Assembly: GCA_963717765.1 (NCBI GenBank)
Contig: CAVQWX010000002.1
Coordinates: forward strand, 496,001 to 560,000
Origin: JACDER01 sp963717765
GTDB taxonomy: Bacteria > Actinomycetota > Thermoleophilia > Gaiellales > Gaiellaceae
DNA length: 64,000 bases
Direction: 5' to 3'
Notes under the pieces: generated by a model
The model's database searches: none
What the model was told of the DNA's origin: nothing
What the model saw: only the letters and a program-made list of their open reading frames with translations
Shown: positions 44,888 to 54,854 of the stretch, in pieces
Numbering within the stretch: position 1 is the first letter of the stretch
Layout of the letters: each line of letters starts with the position of its first letter
Translations under genes and position numbers: made by a program

Positions 44888-46429
44888 TCAGCTCCGGTAC
44901 CGCAGCGGCCCCTGGCTGACCACGAGATTCACCTTGCCGCCCTGCGCGAGGCGGCTTCCGGGTCGGGGGCTCTGCGAGATCACCAGGCCCCTCTGCACGC
45001 GGGCTGAGTAGTCGCGCCGGATCGTCCCGGTCCGGCAGGTGCTCTCCGCGAGCTTCTCCTTGGCGCTGACGAGCCACTCGCCGGTCATTGCCGGGACGAT
45101 GCAGAGTGCGATCACCCGAACGGGCCGGAGCCGCCTCTTCGTGGTGCCGTCGCCGAGCTCGCCCTCGTCATTCTGACCCCAGCACTCGACTGCACCAGCC
45201 ACGGTGAGTGCGCACGTGTGCTGGTTGCCGGCCGAGACCGCGCGCACGCCGCTCGCGAGCCCGGAGACTGCGACCGGTGTCGTGTGGTTGGTCGTCGTGC
45301 CGTCGCCGAGCTGGCCGAGGCGGTTGTAGCCCCAACATTCGATCGCGCCGCCGCTCAGCAGTGCGCAGGTGTGGGCACCACCGGCCGAGATCGCCCGCAC
45401 ACCGCGCGCGAGCCCGGAGACCACTACCGGCTTCGTGCGATTGGTCGTCGTGCCGTCGCCGAGCTGGCCGGAGTCGTTCCCACCCCAGCACTCGACTACA
45501 CCGTCCACGGTGAGTGCGCAGGCGTGGAAGCCGCCGGCGGAGATCGCCCGCACGCCGCTCGTGAGACCCGAGACGGCGACCGGCGTCGAGCTGTCGGTCG
45601 TCGTCCCGTTGCCCAGCTGACCGAACTGGTTCGAGCCCCAGCATTCGACTCCGCCCGCGCTCGTGAGCGCGCACGCGTAGCTGGCGCTTCCCGCGGAGAC
45701 CGCCCGCACGCCGTTCGGCAGCGTGGGTACCGGCTTGGGGACGACTTGACGCCCGCGTCCGCCCCAGCACTCCACCCCGCCGCCGCTTGACAGGGCACAG
45801 GTCTGGAAGCCGCCCGCGGCGATTTCTTCGATGCCGTTCGCCAGCCCGGAGACCGCCACCGGCTTCGTGTGATTCTTCGTCGTCCCGTCGCCGAGCTGTG
45901 CGTGCCCGTTCGTCCCCCAGCACTCGACCCCGCCGGTGCTCGTGAGCGCGCCTCGGACTGGCCGTATTGGTTGGAGCCGCAGCACGCGACCTTGCCGTTC
46001 GACCTCATCGCGCACGTGTGCCCGCCGCCGGCGCTTACCGCGCGGAAGGTCCCGGTCGGCGGGCTCGACTGGCCGTACGGGTTGTAGCCCCAGCACGCGA
46101 GCCTGCCCTTCGTGCGGATTCCGCACGAGTGGGAGCCGCCGGCGCTCACCTGCACGAACGTGCCCGTCGGAAGCGTCGCCTGGCCGTACTGGTTCGAGCC
46201 GAAACACGCGAGCGTGCCGCCCGTCTGCACCCCGCAGGCGTGGTAGGAGCAGACCGTGAGCGCCTCGAAGGTGCCCGCGGGCGGGACGATCAGGCCCCCT
46301 GTCTGGCTGGCGCCCCAGCAGCCGAGCGTGCCGTCTGTGCGTAAGCCGCAGCTGAAGCTGGCCCCGGCCCCGATCACGGTGAACGTCCCCGCCGCGGCGC
46401 GGCCTGGAGTTGGTGGGCGCCTTGGTCAT
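44888..46429 (-). pseudogene. RCC1-repeat / PASTA protein, 5'-truncated and frameshifted
   Basis: About 10 RCC1-like units remain. The first four (about 46400-45955: SCGLRTDGTLGCWG, ACFGSNQYGQ, ACWGYNPYGQ, ACCGSNQYGQ) are of the PPTGTF type. They are joined out of frame near 45950 to six classical units (GGVECWGTNGHAQLGDGTT and later). The C-terminus is a PASTA-like domain (CIVPAMTGEWLVSAKEKLAE ... VISQSPRPGSRLAQGGKV). There is no signal peptide; the 5' end abuts the gene at 46374-48849. The first part nearly copies 49800-49510 and the next part copies 49110-48930, so this locus is a duplicate in which a deletion fused two neighbouring genes. PASTA domains bind peptidoglycan fragments. Confidence 0.75.
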
Positions 46430-48849
46430 GGTCGTCTGTTGGTTCGCGGAGTGGCAGCTCCTCAGCTTCGCCCGTGTCGACCTCGACAGGAGTCCAGGCG
46501 AAGATACCGTCTCCGAGCTCGCCGCTCAGATTCCCGCCCCAACACGTCACGCGCCCGACAGTCGTAAGCGCACATGAGTGCCCTTCGCCCGCGGCGACCG
46601 CCTGGACGTTCGCGAGCCCAGCGACATCGGCCGGTGTCTTGCCGTCGGAAGGGCTCCCGAGCTCGCCTTGATCGTTGCTGGAGCCCCAGCACTTGACTCC
46701 GCCGCCCGCCATGACGGCGCAGCTATGGAATCCGCCGAGCGCCACCGCGAGGACGACGCCAGTGAGGCCGGGCACGTCCACAGGCGTCTGGGTGGGATTG
46801 AGAAGTGGCCAGCACTTCAACCCCCCCGCGGTCGTCAGCGCGCAAGTGTGCTCATCGCCGGCCGCTAGCGCCTTGACGCCGCCCTGAAGCCCGGGAACGT
46901 CGACCGGTGTCGCACTGTACTTCCCGTACCCGCCGTTCCCATCGCCGAGCTGGGCATCGGAGTTGTCGCCCCAGCACTTCACGGCGCCTGCGCCGGTCAA
47001 CGCACAGGTGTGGTACCAGCCGGCTACGAGCTGGGTCACGTCGGACCCCAGCCCCGAGACACCGACGGGCGTCGTACTCGCGCCGAGGATGGACGGTTCG
47101 GTTCCGAGTTCACCGAAGTTGTTGTCCCCCCAACACTCGACGCCCCCCGAGTTCAGCAGCGCACACGTGTGGCGTTCGCCGACAGCTACCGCGGTTACGC
47201 CCGCCGCAAGACCGGACACCGTCACGGGGACGGCGCTGTCGGTTGACGTTCCGTCGCCGAGCTGGCCTGCGTCGTTCGCCCCCCAGCAGTCGATGCCTCC
47301 TGAGTACAGAACAGCACAGGCGTGGTCACTCCCGGCAGCGACGGCGGTAACCCCGGCGCCGAGCCCTTTGACCTCGACGGGAATCGGGCTATCGGTCGTC
47401 GTTCCGTCGCCAAGCTGGCCCCGGGAGTTGCTGCCCCAGCACTCAACGCCGGCGGCGCTCGTGACCGCACAGGTCGCCCCGGTTCCGAGTGCACGCGCAC
47501 CTGCGCTCAGACCAACGACGCCGACCGGGGTCCAGTCTGTCCTGCCGTTTCCGAGCTGGCCTCCGAAGTTCCTGCCCCAGCACTCGACTTTGCCCGAGGC
47601 GGAGCTCTTCAGCATGGCGCAGGTGTGGTCCTCTCCGGCTGCGATCGCCTCGGCTCCCATCAACCTGGAAACCTCGACAGGTTTGGCGGAGCCAATGCCG
47701 CCCGTCCGGTTTCCGAGCTGTCCACTGAAGTTGCCCCCCCAGCAACTCGCCCGTCCGTCCTGCAGGAGCGCGCACATGTGGAAGGCACCGGCCGTTATCG
47801 CCGCCGCCCTCCCTTGGAGAGAGGGTACGGCGACAGGAATCAGATCGAGGGCCGGCCAGTGCCCGCCCTCGCTGAGTTGCTCGAAGCGATCGTCGCCCCA
47901 ACATTCGACGCCGCCGGTGTTCAGGAGCGCGCAGCTGTACCAAAGGCCTGCGGTGACCTCCCTGACGCCGCTCGCGAGGCCGAACACGTCTACAGGGCTA
48001 GCGCTGTATTTCCCGGGTCCGCTGCTCCCGTCGCCAAGCTGTCCGGAGTCGTTCAACCCCCAACACTTCACACCCCCTTCGCTCGTGACAGCGCAGGTGT
48101 GCGCGCCGCCGGCCGCAATCGCCTGGATACCCGTCGTGAGCTCCGTCGGATACGGGGTGAGGTGACGGCTTTCGCCCCAACATAGAACGGCACCGGAAGT
48201 GGTGAGCGCGCACGTATGCGCACCGCCGGCGGCAATCGCTTTGACGCCGCTCGAGAGCCCGGTGACCGAGACCGGTATGGAGCTGGAGCGAACCGACCCG
48301 TCGCCGAGCTCGCCGAAAGCGTTGTCACCCCAGCACTTGACCGCACCGACAGTGCTTAGCGCGCACGTATGCGCGCCGCCGGCGACGATTGCTTCGACAC
48401 CGCTCGCCAGTCCGGAGACTGCGACCGGAATCGGGCTGTCCGACGTCGTTCCGTTTCCGAGCTGCCCCTCTCCGTTCGACCCCCAGCATTCGGCGCCTCC
48501 CGTGCTCGTGACCACACACGTGTGACTGTCGCCGGCCGCGACTCGCGGGGGTGGCGGCGGAGGATGTGGCGAAACGACCTTGCAGGCGGCAGCCTTGCGG
48601 AGTGCGTGCAGCGGACCTGCTGCTGCCTCAGGAAGGCTTTGCGCGCGGAGGGGCTTCGATGCGTGCGGAAGAACGCGGCGCGCTCGGTGGCACGCCTGCT
48701 CAGGAATCGACGCAGCGCATGCACTCGCTTCGCCTTTGCTTTGGCCGTGCACGTCGGCGCCGATCCCGCAGGACGATTGTGCCCACAGGCGCGCTTGGCG
48801 AGGCTGCGCCCGCCAAGAGCAGTGCTGCTACGAGAGCGGCGAGAAACAT
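46374..48849 (-). CDS. Exported 14-repeat RCC1-type propeller protein, frameshifted near the N-terminus
   Basis: The long frame 46374-48752 holds 14 RCC1 units (pattern GGVECWGDNxxGQLGDG, then PVxVxGLxxGVxAVAAGxxHTCAL), enough for two seven-bladed propellers. The start is probably ATG 48849 (MFLAALVAALLLAGAASPSA, a signal peptide) in another frame. A middle segment (AKAKRVHALRRFLSRRATER, then AAFFRTHRSPSARKAF) is in a third frame, and a Pro run leads into the propellers. So two indels lie in about 48640-48790. The C-terminus (from TGEAEELPLR) looks like read-through into the duplicated gene and is probably not native. Secreted RCC1 proteins of bacteria are mostly uncharacterised. Confidence 0.75.
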
Positions 48850-48876
48850 TGCACGAAGCGGTGCGCCCACCTCGAC

Positions 48877-49284
48877 TCAGACTTTCCCCGGGGGAGGCCA
48901 TGTCAACGTGACGTTTGCGCCGCTCGGCACCGCGGGCACCGGCTTGGGAACGACCTGACGCCCGCGTCCACCCCAGCACTCCACCCCGCCGCCGCTCGAC
49001 AGGGCACAGGTTTGGAAGCCGCCCGCGGCGATCCCCTCGATGCCGCTCGCCAACCCGGAGACCGCCACCGGCTTCGTGTGATTCTTCGTCGTCCCGGTGC
49101 CGAGCTGGCCTCCCTGGTTGTGGCCCCAGCACTCGGCTCGGCCCGCGCGCGTGACCGCACAGCTGACCTGGTTCCCGGCGGCGACCGCCGCCGCTCTCAC
49201 GCTGCGGGACTCCGGTCCCGCGGGCGAGGCCGTCCCCACGCCGAGGAGCAGCAGCGCGCTCGCCAAGGCAAGTGCTTTAGCCAA
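48877..49284 (-). CDS. Short exported RCC1-repeat protein (truncated)
   Basis: A 135-residue protein starting TTG 49284, overlapping the end of the upstream RCC1 gene. Signal peptide AKALALASALLLLGVGTASP, then two RCC1 units (VSCAVTRAGRAECWGHNQGG and GGFQTCALSSGGGVECWGG). It then ends with an unrelated tail (PSGANVTLTWPPPGKV). Up to about RGRQVVPKPVP it is over 90% identical at DNA level to 45740-45890 of the downstream duplicate, which continues with more repeats. So this is the truncated copy, or the other is its expanded form. Confidence 0.65.
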   Translation of the reverse strand: MAKALALASALLLLGVGTASPAGPESRSVRAAAVAAGNQVSCAVTRAGRAECWGHNQGGQLGTGTTKNHTKPVAVSGLASGIEGIAAGGFQTCALSSGGGVECWGGRGRQVVPKPVPAVPSGANVTLTWPPPGKV

Positions 49285-51060
49285 AGTTGTCGGGCACCTC
49301 GGACTGGCCGTATTGGTTGGAGCCCCAGCAGAGCGCGTCGCCGCTCGCCTGGATCGCGCACGTGTGTGAGCCTCCCGCGCTGAGCGAGTCGAAGCTGCCG
49401 CCGAAGAGCGCCGACTGGCCGAACAGGTTCGAGCCCCAGCACGCGACCTTGCCGTTCGACCGGATCGCGCACGTGTGCGAGCCGCCGGCGCTTACCTCGC
49501 GAAGTTTCGCCCCAGCAGGCGAGCTTGCCGTTCGTGCGGATCGCGCATGAGTGGGATCCGCCGGCGCTCACCTGCACGAACGTGCCCGTGGGAGGCGTCG
49601 CCTGTCCGTACTGGTTCGAGCCGAAGCACGCGAGCGTGCCGCCCGTCCGCACGCCGCAGGCGTGGTAGGAGCCGACCGCGAGCGCCTCGAACGTGCCGCG
49701 GGCGGGACGATCGGGGTCCCTGTCTGGCTCGCACCCCAGCACCCGAGCGTGCCGTCCGTGCGTAAACCACAGCTGAAGCTCGCTCCAGCCCCGATCACCG
49801 TGAACGTCCCGCCAGGGGCGCTCGACTGCCCGTACTGGTTGCTGCCCAGCAGGCCGCGGTCCCGTTCACCCGGAGGGCGCAGTTGTGGTCCTGGCCGGTG
49901 CTGAGCGCACCGAAGCTGCCTTGCGGCGGGATCGACTGGCCGAAGCGGTTGTCGCCCCAGCAGGCGAGCGCTGCGTTCGTTTTGATCCCACAGCTGTGCA
50001 AGCCGCCGGCGCTGACGATGGGGCCGGCGAACAGTCCGGCCCGCGCGGTCGCCTGACCGTAAGTGTTGTCGCCCCAGCAGGCGACAATCCCGTTCGTCCG
50101 GATCGCGCAGCTGTGGGCGCCACCGGCCGTGACGGCTCGGAAGGTGCCAGCAGGCGGGGTCGACTGGCCGGAGCCGTCGTCGCCCCAGCAGGCGAGCGTG
50201 CCGCTCGTCCGGATCGCACAGCTGTGGAAATCGCCGGCGCTGACCTGGGTGAAGGTGCCGCCCGGTGGACTTGTCTCGCCGTGGGGGAAGACGGGGTCGC
50301 CCCAGCAGGTGAGCGTGCCGCCCGTCCGGATCGCGCAGGCGAAGTTCTGGCCGGCGCTGACCTGGGTGAAGGTGCCGGTGGGCGGGGCCGTCTCGCCCCC
50401 GCCGGGGTCGCCCCAGCAGGCGAGCGTGCTGTCCGTCCTAACCGCACAGCCGAAGTTAAAGCCGGCGCTGACTTGGGTGAAGGTACCGGTGGGCGGCGTC
50501 GCCTCACCAACGCCGTTATCGCCCCAGCAGGCGAGCGTGCCGCTCGCCCGGAGCGCGCAGCCGAAGTTGGTGCCGGCGCTGACTTCGGTGAAGGTGCCGG
50601 TGGGCGGACTCGCCTCGCCGGAGAAGTTGTAGCCCCAGCAGGCGAGCGTGCCGTCCGTCCGGAGCGCACAGCTGAGGTCCCAGCCGGCGCTGACCTCGGT
50701 GAAGGTGCCGGTGGGCGGACTTGCCTCACCGAAGCCGTTGTAGCCCCAGCAGGCGAGTTCGCCGGCGCTGCTGAGCGCGCAGGTGTGGTGGGTTCCGGCG
50801 GCGATGCTTTCTACCGCCCTCCAGGCCCACGTGACCGACGGTCCTGGCTGCGGCGACGGTCCGGTCGCGCGCCCCGTCGCGGCGCAGGCCAGCGCCAGCA
50901 GGGCGAGCGCCAGCAAGCAGGCGAAGCGGGCCCGGCGACTGACGGGCAGAGGGGGCGGCACGGTCCCGGTCTGCATCAGCGTGCCGTCTGTCCTTCCCTG
51001 GGCAGCCGCTGCTCTCGCGGGAAGCGGCCGGCGCGGTCGGTGCAAGCGTCGAGCGATCAT
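49277..51060 (-). CDS. Exported 14-repeat RCC1-type protein (PPTGTF type), several frameshifts
   Basis: Start ATG 51060 has AGGAG about 8 bases upstream; a signal peptide follows (RFACLLALALLALACAATG). Nine units (HTCALSSAGELACWGYNGFG, then PPTGTFTEVSAG etc.) are in one frame down to about 49860. Past that point the same pattern continues in other frames to VPDNFG and a stop at 49277-49279. One G (C on the plus strand) is missing near 49848 and one near 49697, and a further break lies near 49500. With these restored there are 14 units, the number needed for two seven-bladed propellers. Downstream DUF4242-like and upstream RCC1 genes share the strand. Confidence 0.75.
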
Positions 51061-51097
51061 CTGAAATCTCCTATCGGTTGCGGTCGCCGTCAGCGCT

Positions 51098-51408
51098 TCA
51101 CTGCTCCTGCGTAACGGCGATCGGGTCAGCGTGGTGCCAGGGCGAGTGCGCCGATTCGAGGATGCGCTCGAACGGGATCCCCGCCCGTTCGGCTGCGCTG
51201 CGAACCGCACCCTCCGTGCCCTCGAACCGGCACAGGACGACCTCGTCTGCACGCATCAGCATCGACCCGAGGTAGCGGACACGCTCCCCGCTCGTGGCCA
51301 GGTCGTCCGCGGCCGCGGCCGCGCGCTGGTCGAGTGCGCGCAGGTCGGCGTCTTCGACGCCGGCCAGAAGCACTCGGCCACGTACTCGCTTCGGCGGGGT
51401 TCGCTCAT
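51098..51408 (-). pseudogene. DUF4242-like (nickel-binding-type) gene, left copy, frameshifted
   Basis: The same gene as at 53026-53334 but with one C fewer near 51361, which puts the first 12 or so codons out of frame. The body is intact (DLATSGERVRYLGSMLMRAD, FEGTEGAVRSAAERAGIPFE, ILESAHSPWHH) and the 3' end (ADPIAVTQEQ, stop 51098-51100) appears native. It lies 38 bases upstream of the RCC1 gene at 49277-51060 and on the same strand, so it probably heads that operon. The frameshift sits in a run of base changes that worsen toward the AT-rich stretch, so it is likely an assembly error. Confidence 0.65.
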
Positions 51409-51470
51409 CTCGATCGACGCTACAGCCGCCCGCGGCGCTCCGAAAGAGGGAAAACTCTACGTATTGATCG
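51123..51470. repeat. Direct repeat, left copy (348 bp)
   Basis: This matches 53048-53397 in the same orientation. All seven differences are C in the right copy changed to T (five) or lost (two) in the left copy, and five of the seven lie in the last 110 bp, next to the AT-rich stretch. Confidence 0.85.
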
Positions 51471-52900
51471 AATAATTAAAAAGAATTTTAGAAATTTAAT
51501 ATTATTTTATGAAATATAAATAAATATGAAGAGTATGATATGATATTATGTAAAAATAGTAGTGATAAAGAGATAATATAAAATGATAATTTATGTTAAT
51601 ATAAGAGATAAAGAGATTATGAAAAGATAAGAAAGATATTTATATTAAAAATAATATGAATTATAATGAATGAGAGAGAAAATGTGTTATTAGTGTTATT
51701 GATATAATATAAAATAATTAATATGAAAAAATGTGATGTTATAAATTTATAATTGATTTGATATAAAAATTATTAATTATAATAATTAATTTAAAATAAT
51801 AGATATGATGAGTATGGTGGTGATGATGATAGAAATAGTGGTGGTGCTGCTGCTATTGAAGATAGAGGTGATAGTGAGTGAGAGCTAACTGTTGTTAATT
51901 GTAGGTGAGTGTGATGCTGAGCAGGGTGGAGCTGGCGAAGATAGAGTTGCGGAGGATAGAGTTAAACGTGTTATTGTTGTGATGGTGATGATGGTAGAGT
52001 TGTTAGCGATGAGGTTTGCGGTATTGCAGTAGTGCTATTGATGAGTTTGTTGCTAGCTTGGTGATGATGTTGATAATTGGGTTGAGTTGGGGAGCGGTGC
52101 GATTGGTGCTGTTACTTGATGTAATTTATTTAGATTGTATTTTGGTGGTGATAGGATTGAAAAGTATACAGCGTTGCTGCTGTATGAAATGATTAGAGAA
52201 TGATTTTGAAATATTAAGATTATATATAAAATATTTAATTATATTAAATAAAATATTTTATTAATTTTAATTTTTATTATTAATTAATATTATTTGATAT
52301 TTGATATATTAATATAAATAATGAGATATATATTTTAATTTTTTTATATAGAAAATTAATATGATTTAAGATAATTTATTTTTTATTATTATTTTTTAAT
52401 TTTATTTAATATTATATATGTTATTTTTAAATAATTTGTGATTTTTTTTTATGATATATTTTTTTAATTTATTGTATGAATTTTATATAATATTTATAAT
52501 TGTTTTAATATTATTTTTTTTTGTAATTATTATAAATTTAAATATTTAATAATTGATATTTTTTTCTCCATGATATTTGTATTATTTATTTATATTTTTT
52601 TTTTTATTTTAATTTTTTTCTTAATTTTTTTTAATATTTTCTTGTATTTTTATTCGATTACATTCTTACATCCTTTTTTTTATATTTTAATTATTATTAT
52701 TCATTATAATATCACTGATCATTTTCTATCTGTACTTACTATACCTCCCTATTCCACTTTTCTATTAATAATTTTCTATTATTTCCATTCTCCTCGATAA
52801 ATTCCTTCTAATCATACTCTTTTTATATACCTAGATATTTTACTCGCCTTTACTCACCGATCTGCCGCGATTGCCGCTAATCCTCCCACATTCCTCCTCT
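51471..52900. other. AT-rich, strand-asymmetric stretch, probably an assembly artefact
   Basis: Composition changes abruptly from G+C-rich to very AT-rich. The left part has almost no C (none in 51471-51660 and few before 52195; none from 52195 to 52565). From about 52566 to 52860 C returns but G is nearly absent. Read outward from each flank 5' to 3', both halves therefore lose C. There is no gene here: the only long frame (52570-52800, rich in Phe, Ile and Leu) is a by-product of T-runs. It is flanked by the 350-bp direct repeat. The simplest explanation is two low-quality read or contig tails joined by the assembler. Confidence 0.75.
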
Positions 52901-53025
52901 CCCCCTAACTCCCGCCCGCGTGCCGCCCCCGCAGAGAGCAGCGGGCGCGCCCCCCCGTCCCAAGCCCAGCGCCCAGCCCCGACACCGAGTGGTGCGGCGA
53001 GCCAGCGCGCCCCGCGACGGCTGCC

Positions 53026-53334
53026 TCACCGCTCCCGCGACGGCGAAGGGTCAGCGTGGTGCCAGGGCGAGTGCGCCGATTCGAGGATGCGCTCGAACGG
53101 GATCCCCGCCCGTTCGGCCGCGCTGCGAACCGCACCCTCCGTGCCCTCGAACCGGCACAGGACGACCTCGTCTGCACGCATCAGCATCGACCCGAGGTAG
53201 CGGACACGCTCCCCGCTCGTGGCCAGGTCGTCCGCGGCCGCGGCCGCGCGCCGGTCGAGTGCGCGCAGGTCGGCGTCTTCGACGCCCGGCCAGAAGCACT
53301 CGGCCACGTACTCGCTTCGGCGGGGTTCGCTCAT
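53026..53334 (-). CDS. DUF4242-like (nickel-binding-type) small protein, right copy
   Basis: A 102-residue protein from ATG 53334 (SEPRRSEYVAECFWPGVEDA, then LRYLGS-like strand VRYLGSMLMRADEVVLCRFE and AGIPFERILESAHSPWHH). This is the alpha/beta ferredoxin-like pattern of DUF4242 / YCII-related proteins. The 5' end here is the intact one; the last residues (PSPSRER) lie in the degraded flank of the AT-rich stretch, while the native end is that of the left copy. The true genome probably has one gene made of this 5' end and the other 3' end. A conserved motif lies 34-63 bases upstream. Confidence 0.7.
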   Translation of the reverse strand: MSEPRRSEYVAECFWPGVEDADLRALDRRAAAAADDLATSGERVRYLGSMLMRADEVVLCRFEGTEGAVRSAAERAGIPFERILESAHSPWHHADPSPSRER

Positions 53335-53397
53335 CCCGATCGACGCTACAGCCGCCCCGCGGCGCTCCGAAAGAGGGAAAACCCTACGCATTGATCG
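53048..53397. repeat. Direct repeat, right copy (350 bp)
   Basis: Second copy of 51123-51470. Weaker similarity continues to the left (about 52930-53047 against 50990-51122) and fades toward the AT-rich stretch, as a decaying copy of the RCC1 gene's 5' region would. Confidence 0.85.
53368..53397. promoter_or_regulatory. Conserved 30-bp motif upstream of the DUF4242-like gene
   Basis: The block CGAAAGAGGGAAAACC, then CTACGCATTGATCG, recurs at 54848-54877 (with GAGTGAAAACC and CTACGAATTGATCG) next to the LAL regulator start; the degraded left copy is at 51441-51470. A match of 28 of 30 bases outside any duplicated gene suggests a shared regulatory site. Confidence 0.5.
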
Positions 53398-53470
53398 CAG
53401 AACACCCGAAGAGGGTGACCTCGAGGCCATTCTGCTCACGGTGGGCGAGCTCTGTCAGGCTGAGACTCAT
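53384..53470 (-). CDS. Very small or truncated protein of unknown function
   Basis: A 28-residue frame, ATG 53470, preceded by AAGGAA. The start (SLTELAHREQNGLEVTLF) resembles the N-terminus of a small actinobacterial protein family (ELAHRxxDGxxVxLLW). It then ends abruptly inside the conserved 30-bp motif. It is probably a gene truncated by rearrangement. Confidence 0.4.
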   Translation of the reverse strand: MSLSLTELAHREQNGLEVTLFGCSAINA

Positions 53471-53590
53471 GGGACTTCCTTTCGGCGAGGGTGTGCGACT
53501 CACTCGCCGATCATGCGACCCCAGCCCAACCGATCACGTCGGGGCTGACCCGCACTCCTGACCCGGACATTTCCGGGGACTTGAACGGTG

Positions 53591-53779
53591 CTAAGCAGGC
53601 GCACCGATTTCCGCGCGGCTGCCGAGCGCGGAGGGAAGCTGCTTGCGCGAGCTGATGTGGAGCTTGCGGTAAACGCGGCCGCCCTCCCCGACATGAGCGG
53701 AGCGCAACAGATATTGATCGGCGGATTCTTCGTCGGTAGGTGCGGGCGCCTCCTCCGTCAATCGTGTCGTCACCGCCAC
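53591..53779 (-). pseudogene. Remnant of a LuxR-type HTH (C-terminal piece)
   Basis: The frame contains GRVYRKLHISSRKQLPSALG, the end of a LuxR-family HTH (compare ARVYRKLGIGSRAELGRVM at the end of the LAL regulator at 54855). The sequence before it does not continue as an HTH. It is a decayed fragment of another LAL-type regulator. Confidence 0.6.
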
Positions 53780-53812
53780 ATCCGTCGATTCGAGAGAGCT
53801 CGTCTTTACGGC

Positions 53813-54559
53813 TCAACCAGGCACGGCGTCGAAGCCGGCGTCGACCGTGGTTGGGCACACGAAGCTCGAGCCGCGACGAGCCTGCGGGCAGGGCGGCATC
53901 GGTGCTGTCCGCGGCCAACCGTCGAGCATGTAGTCGTTGGCGCCGGCATCGTAGTTTCGGGAAACGACGAAGAACAGATGGCCGCTCGCGCTGAAGAAAC
54001 CGAGCGGGTCAGCGCAGTGTGGCGCCTGAGGGTCTTCGAGGGGGCCGTAGCACACGGACTCAAGTCCGAGGTGGAAGACGTCCGTGGGCCACCAGTTCCG
54101 GCCGCCGTCGCGCGTCCAGAACTCCCACGTCTGCGACCAGCCTACCGCGGCATCCCACAGCGAAACGACCGCGTTCCTGGCATCCCAGCGAAAGACCGAC
54201 CTGATGATGCCGGATACGTCTTCCGACTCATCCGTGCTCGACGGCGCCCGGAACGCGAGCCGCCAGTGTTTGCCGCCATCGCTCGTCGCGCAAATCGTCC
54301 TCAACCGAGATGCGCCAGCACGCAAGCGCTTCGGCGTACAGCGCCACTTCCCGGACGGATCGAGCACCCAACCGTCCTTGGCGTTGACCCACCACCCCTG
54401 CTCGCGCGAGAGGGACTGAGGCGAACTCGGCGCACGATAGGAGTCCGCGACCGGGGCCACCACCGCGAAACCGGCTACGAGAAACGCGACCGCCACCACC
54501 CACTTTGAGTTCCACTTCAGCGCTTCAGAGAAATGGGATCGCTGCTTCGTAGCCTTCAT
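53813..54559 (-). CDS. Membrane-anchored BNR/sialidase-like propeller fragment protein
   Basis: A 248-residue protein with a signal anchor at about 19-38 (KWVVAVAFLVAGFAVVAPVA). The exported part has two Asp-box-like elements (TSDGGKHWRLAF and TRDGGRNWWPTD) of the BNR/exo-sialidase/sortilin propeller type, and five Cys residues. Catalytic Arg residues of true sialidases are not evident, so it is more likely a binding propeller. It is divergent from the LAL regulator gene. Function unknown. Confidence 0.75.
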   Translation of the reverse strand: MKATKQRSHFSEALKWNSKWVVAVAFLVAGFAVVAPVADSYRAPSSPQSLSREQGWWVNAKDGWVLDPSGKWRCTPKRLRAGASRLRTICATSDGGKHWRLAFRAPSSTDESEDVSGIIRSVFRWDARNAVVSLWDAAVGWSQTWEFWTRDGGRNWWPTDVFHLGLESVCYGPLEDPQAPHCADPLGFFSASGHLFFVVSRNYDAGANDYMLDGWPRTAPMPPCPQARRGSSFVCPTTVDAGFDAVPG

Positions 54560-54854
54560 GTTGTCGCTCCCTCCGGTCGTTGGATAACCAGAATCCGTAG
54601 GAGCGCCCAGGTGAGATCGAAAGTCGGGATTCCCCTACAGATTGAGACGGCCTCGACGATTCGTCGCGCTCAGCGCCGCGAGCCGTTCCGGCTCGTCGAG
54701 AGCCTCGGCCCACGGCGCGGTCGTGTGCATCTTCGACTCCGGTCTGGAAGTCGGCGTGATGCGACTCGAGTGGGTAGTACCGCATGCATACACGCTGACA
54801 GGGGGTAATCGGCCATCGAGCCGAACCTAGACAAGCCCGCTCCCCATCGAAAGA
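54560..54854. other. 295-bp divergent intergenic region
   Basis: This lies between the BNR-repeat gene and the LAL regulator gene. No gene seen. The conserved 30-bp motif lies at its right end and overlaps the first codons of the regulator's longest frame. Confidence 0.5.

Noticed and set aside
52570..52800. A 76-codon frame rich in Phe, Ile and Leu that looks like a membrane protein
   Set aside because: Any T-rich sequence encodes such residues; it lies within the artefact-like stretch and lacks a ribosome site.
51471..52900. The AT-rich stretch as a replication origin, a horizontally acquired island or an insertion element
   Set aside because: No DnaA boxes, iterons, terminal repeats or genes; opposed loss of C and G and a decaying flanking repeat point to assembly noise.
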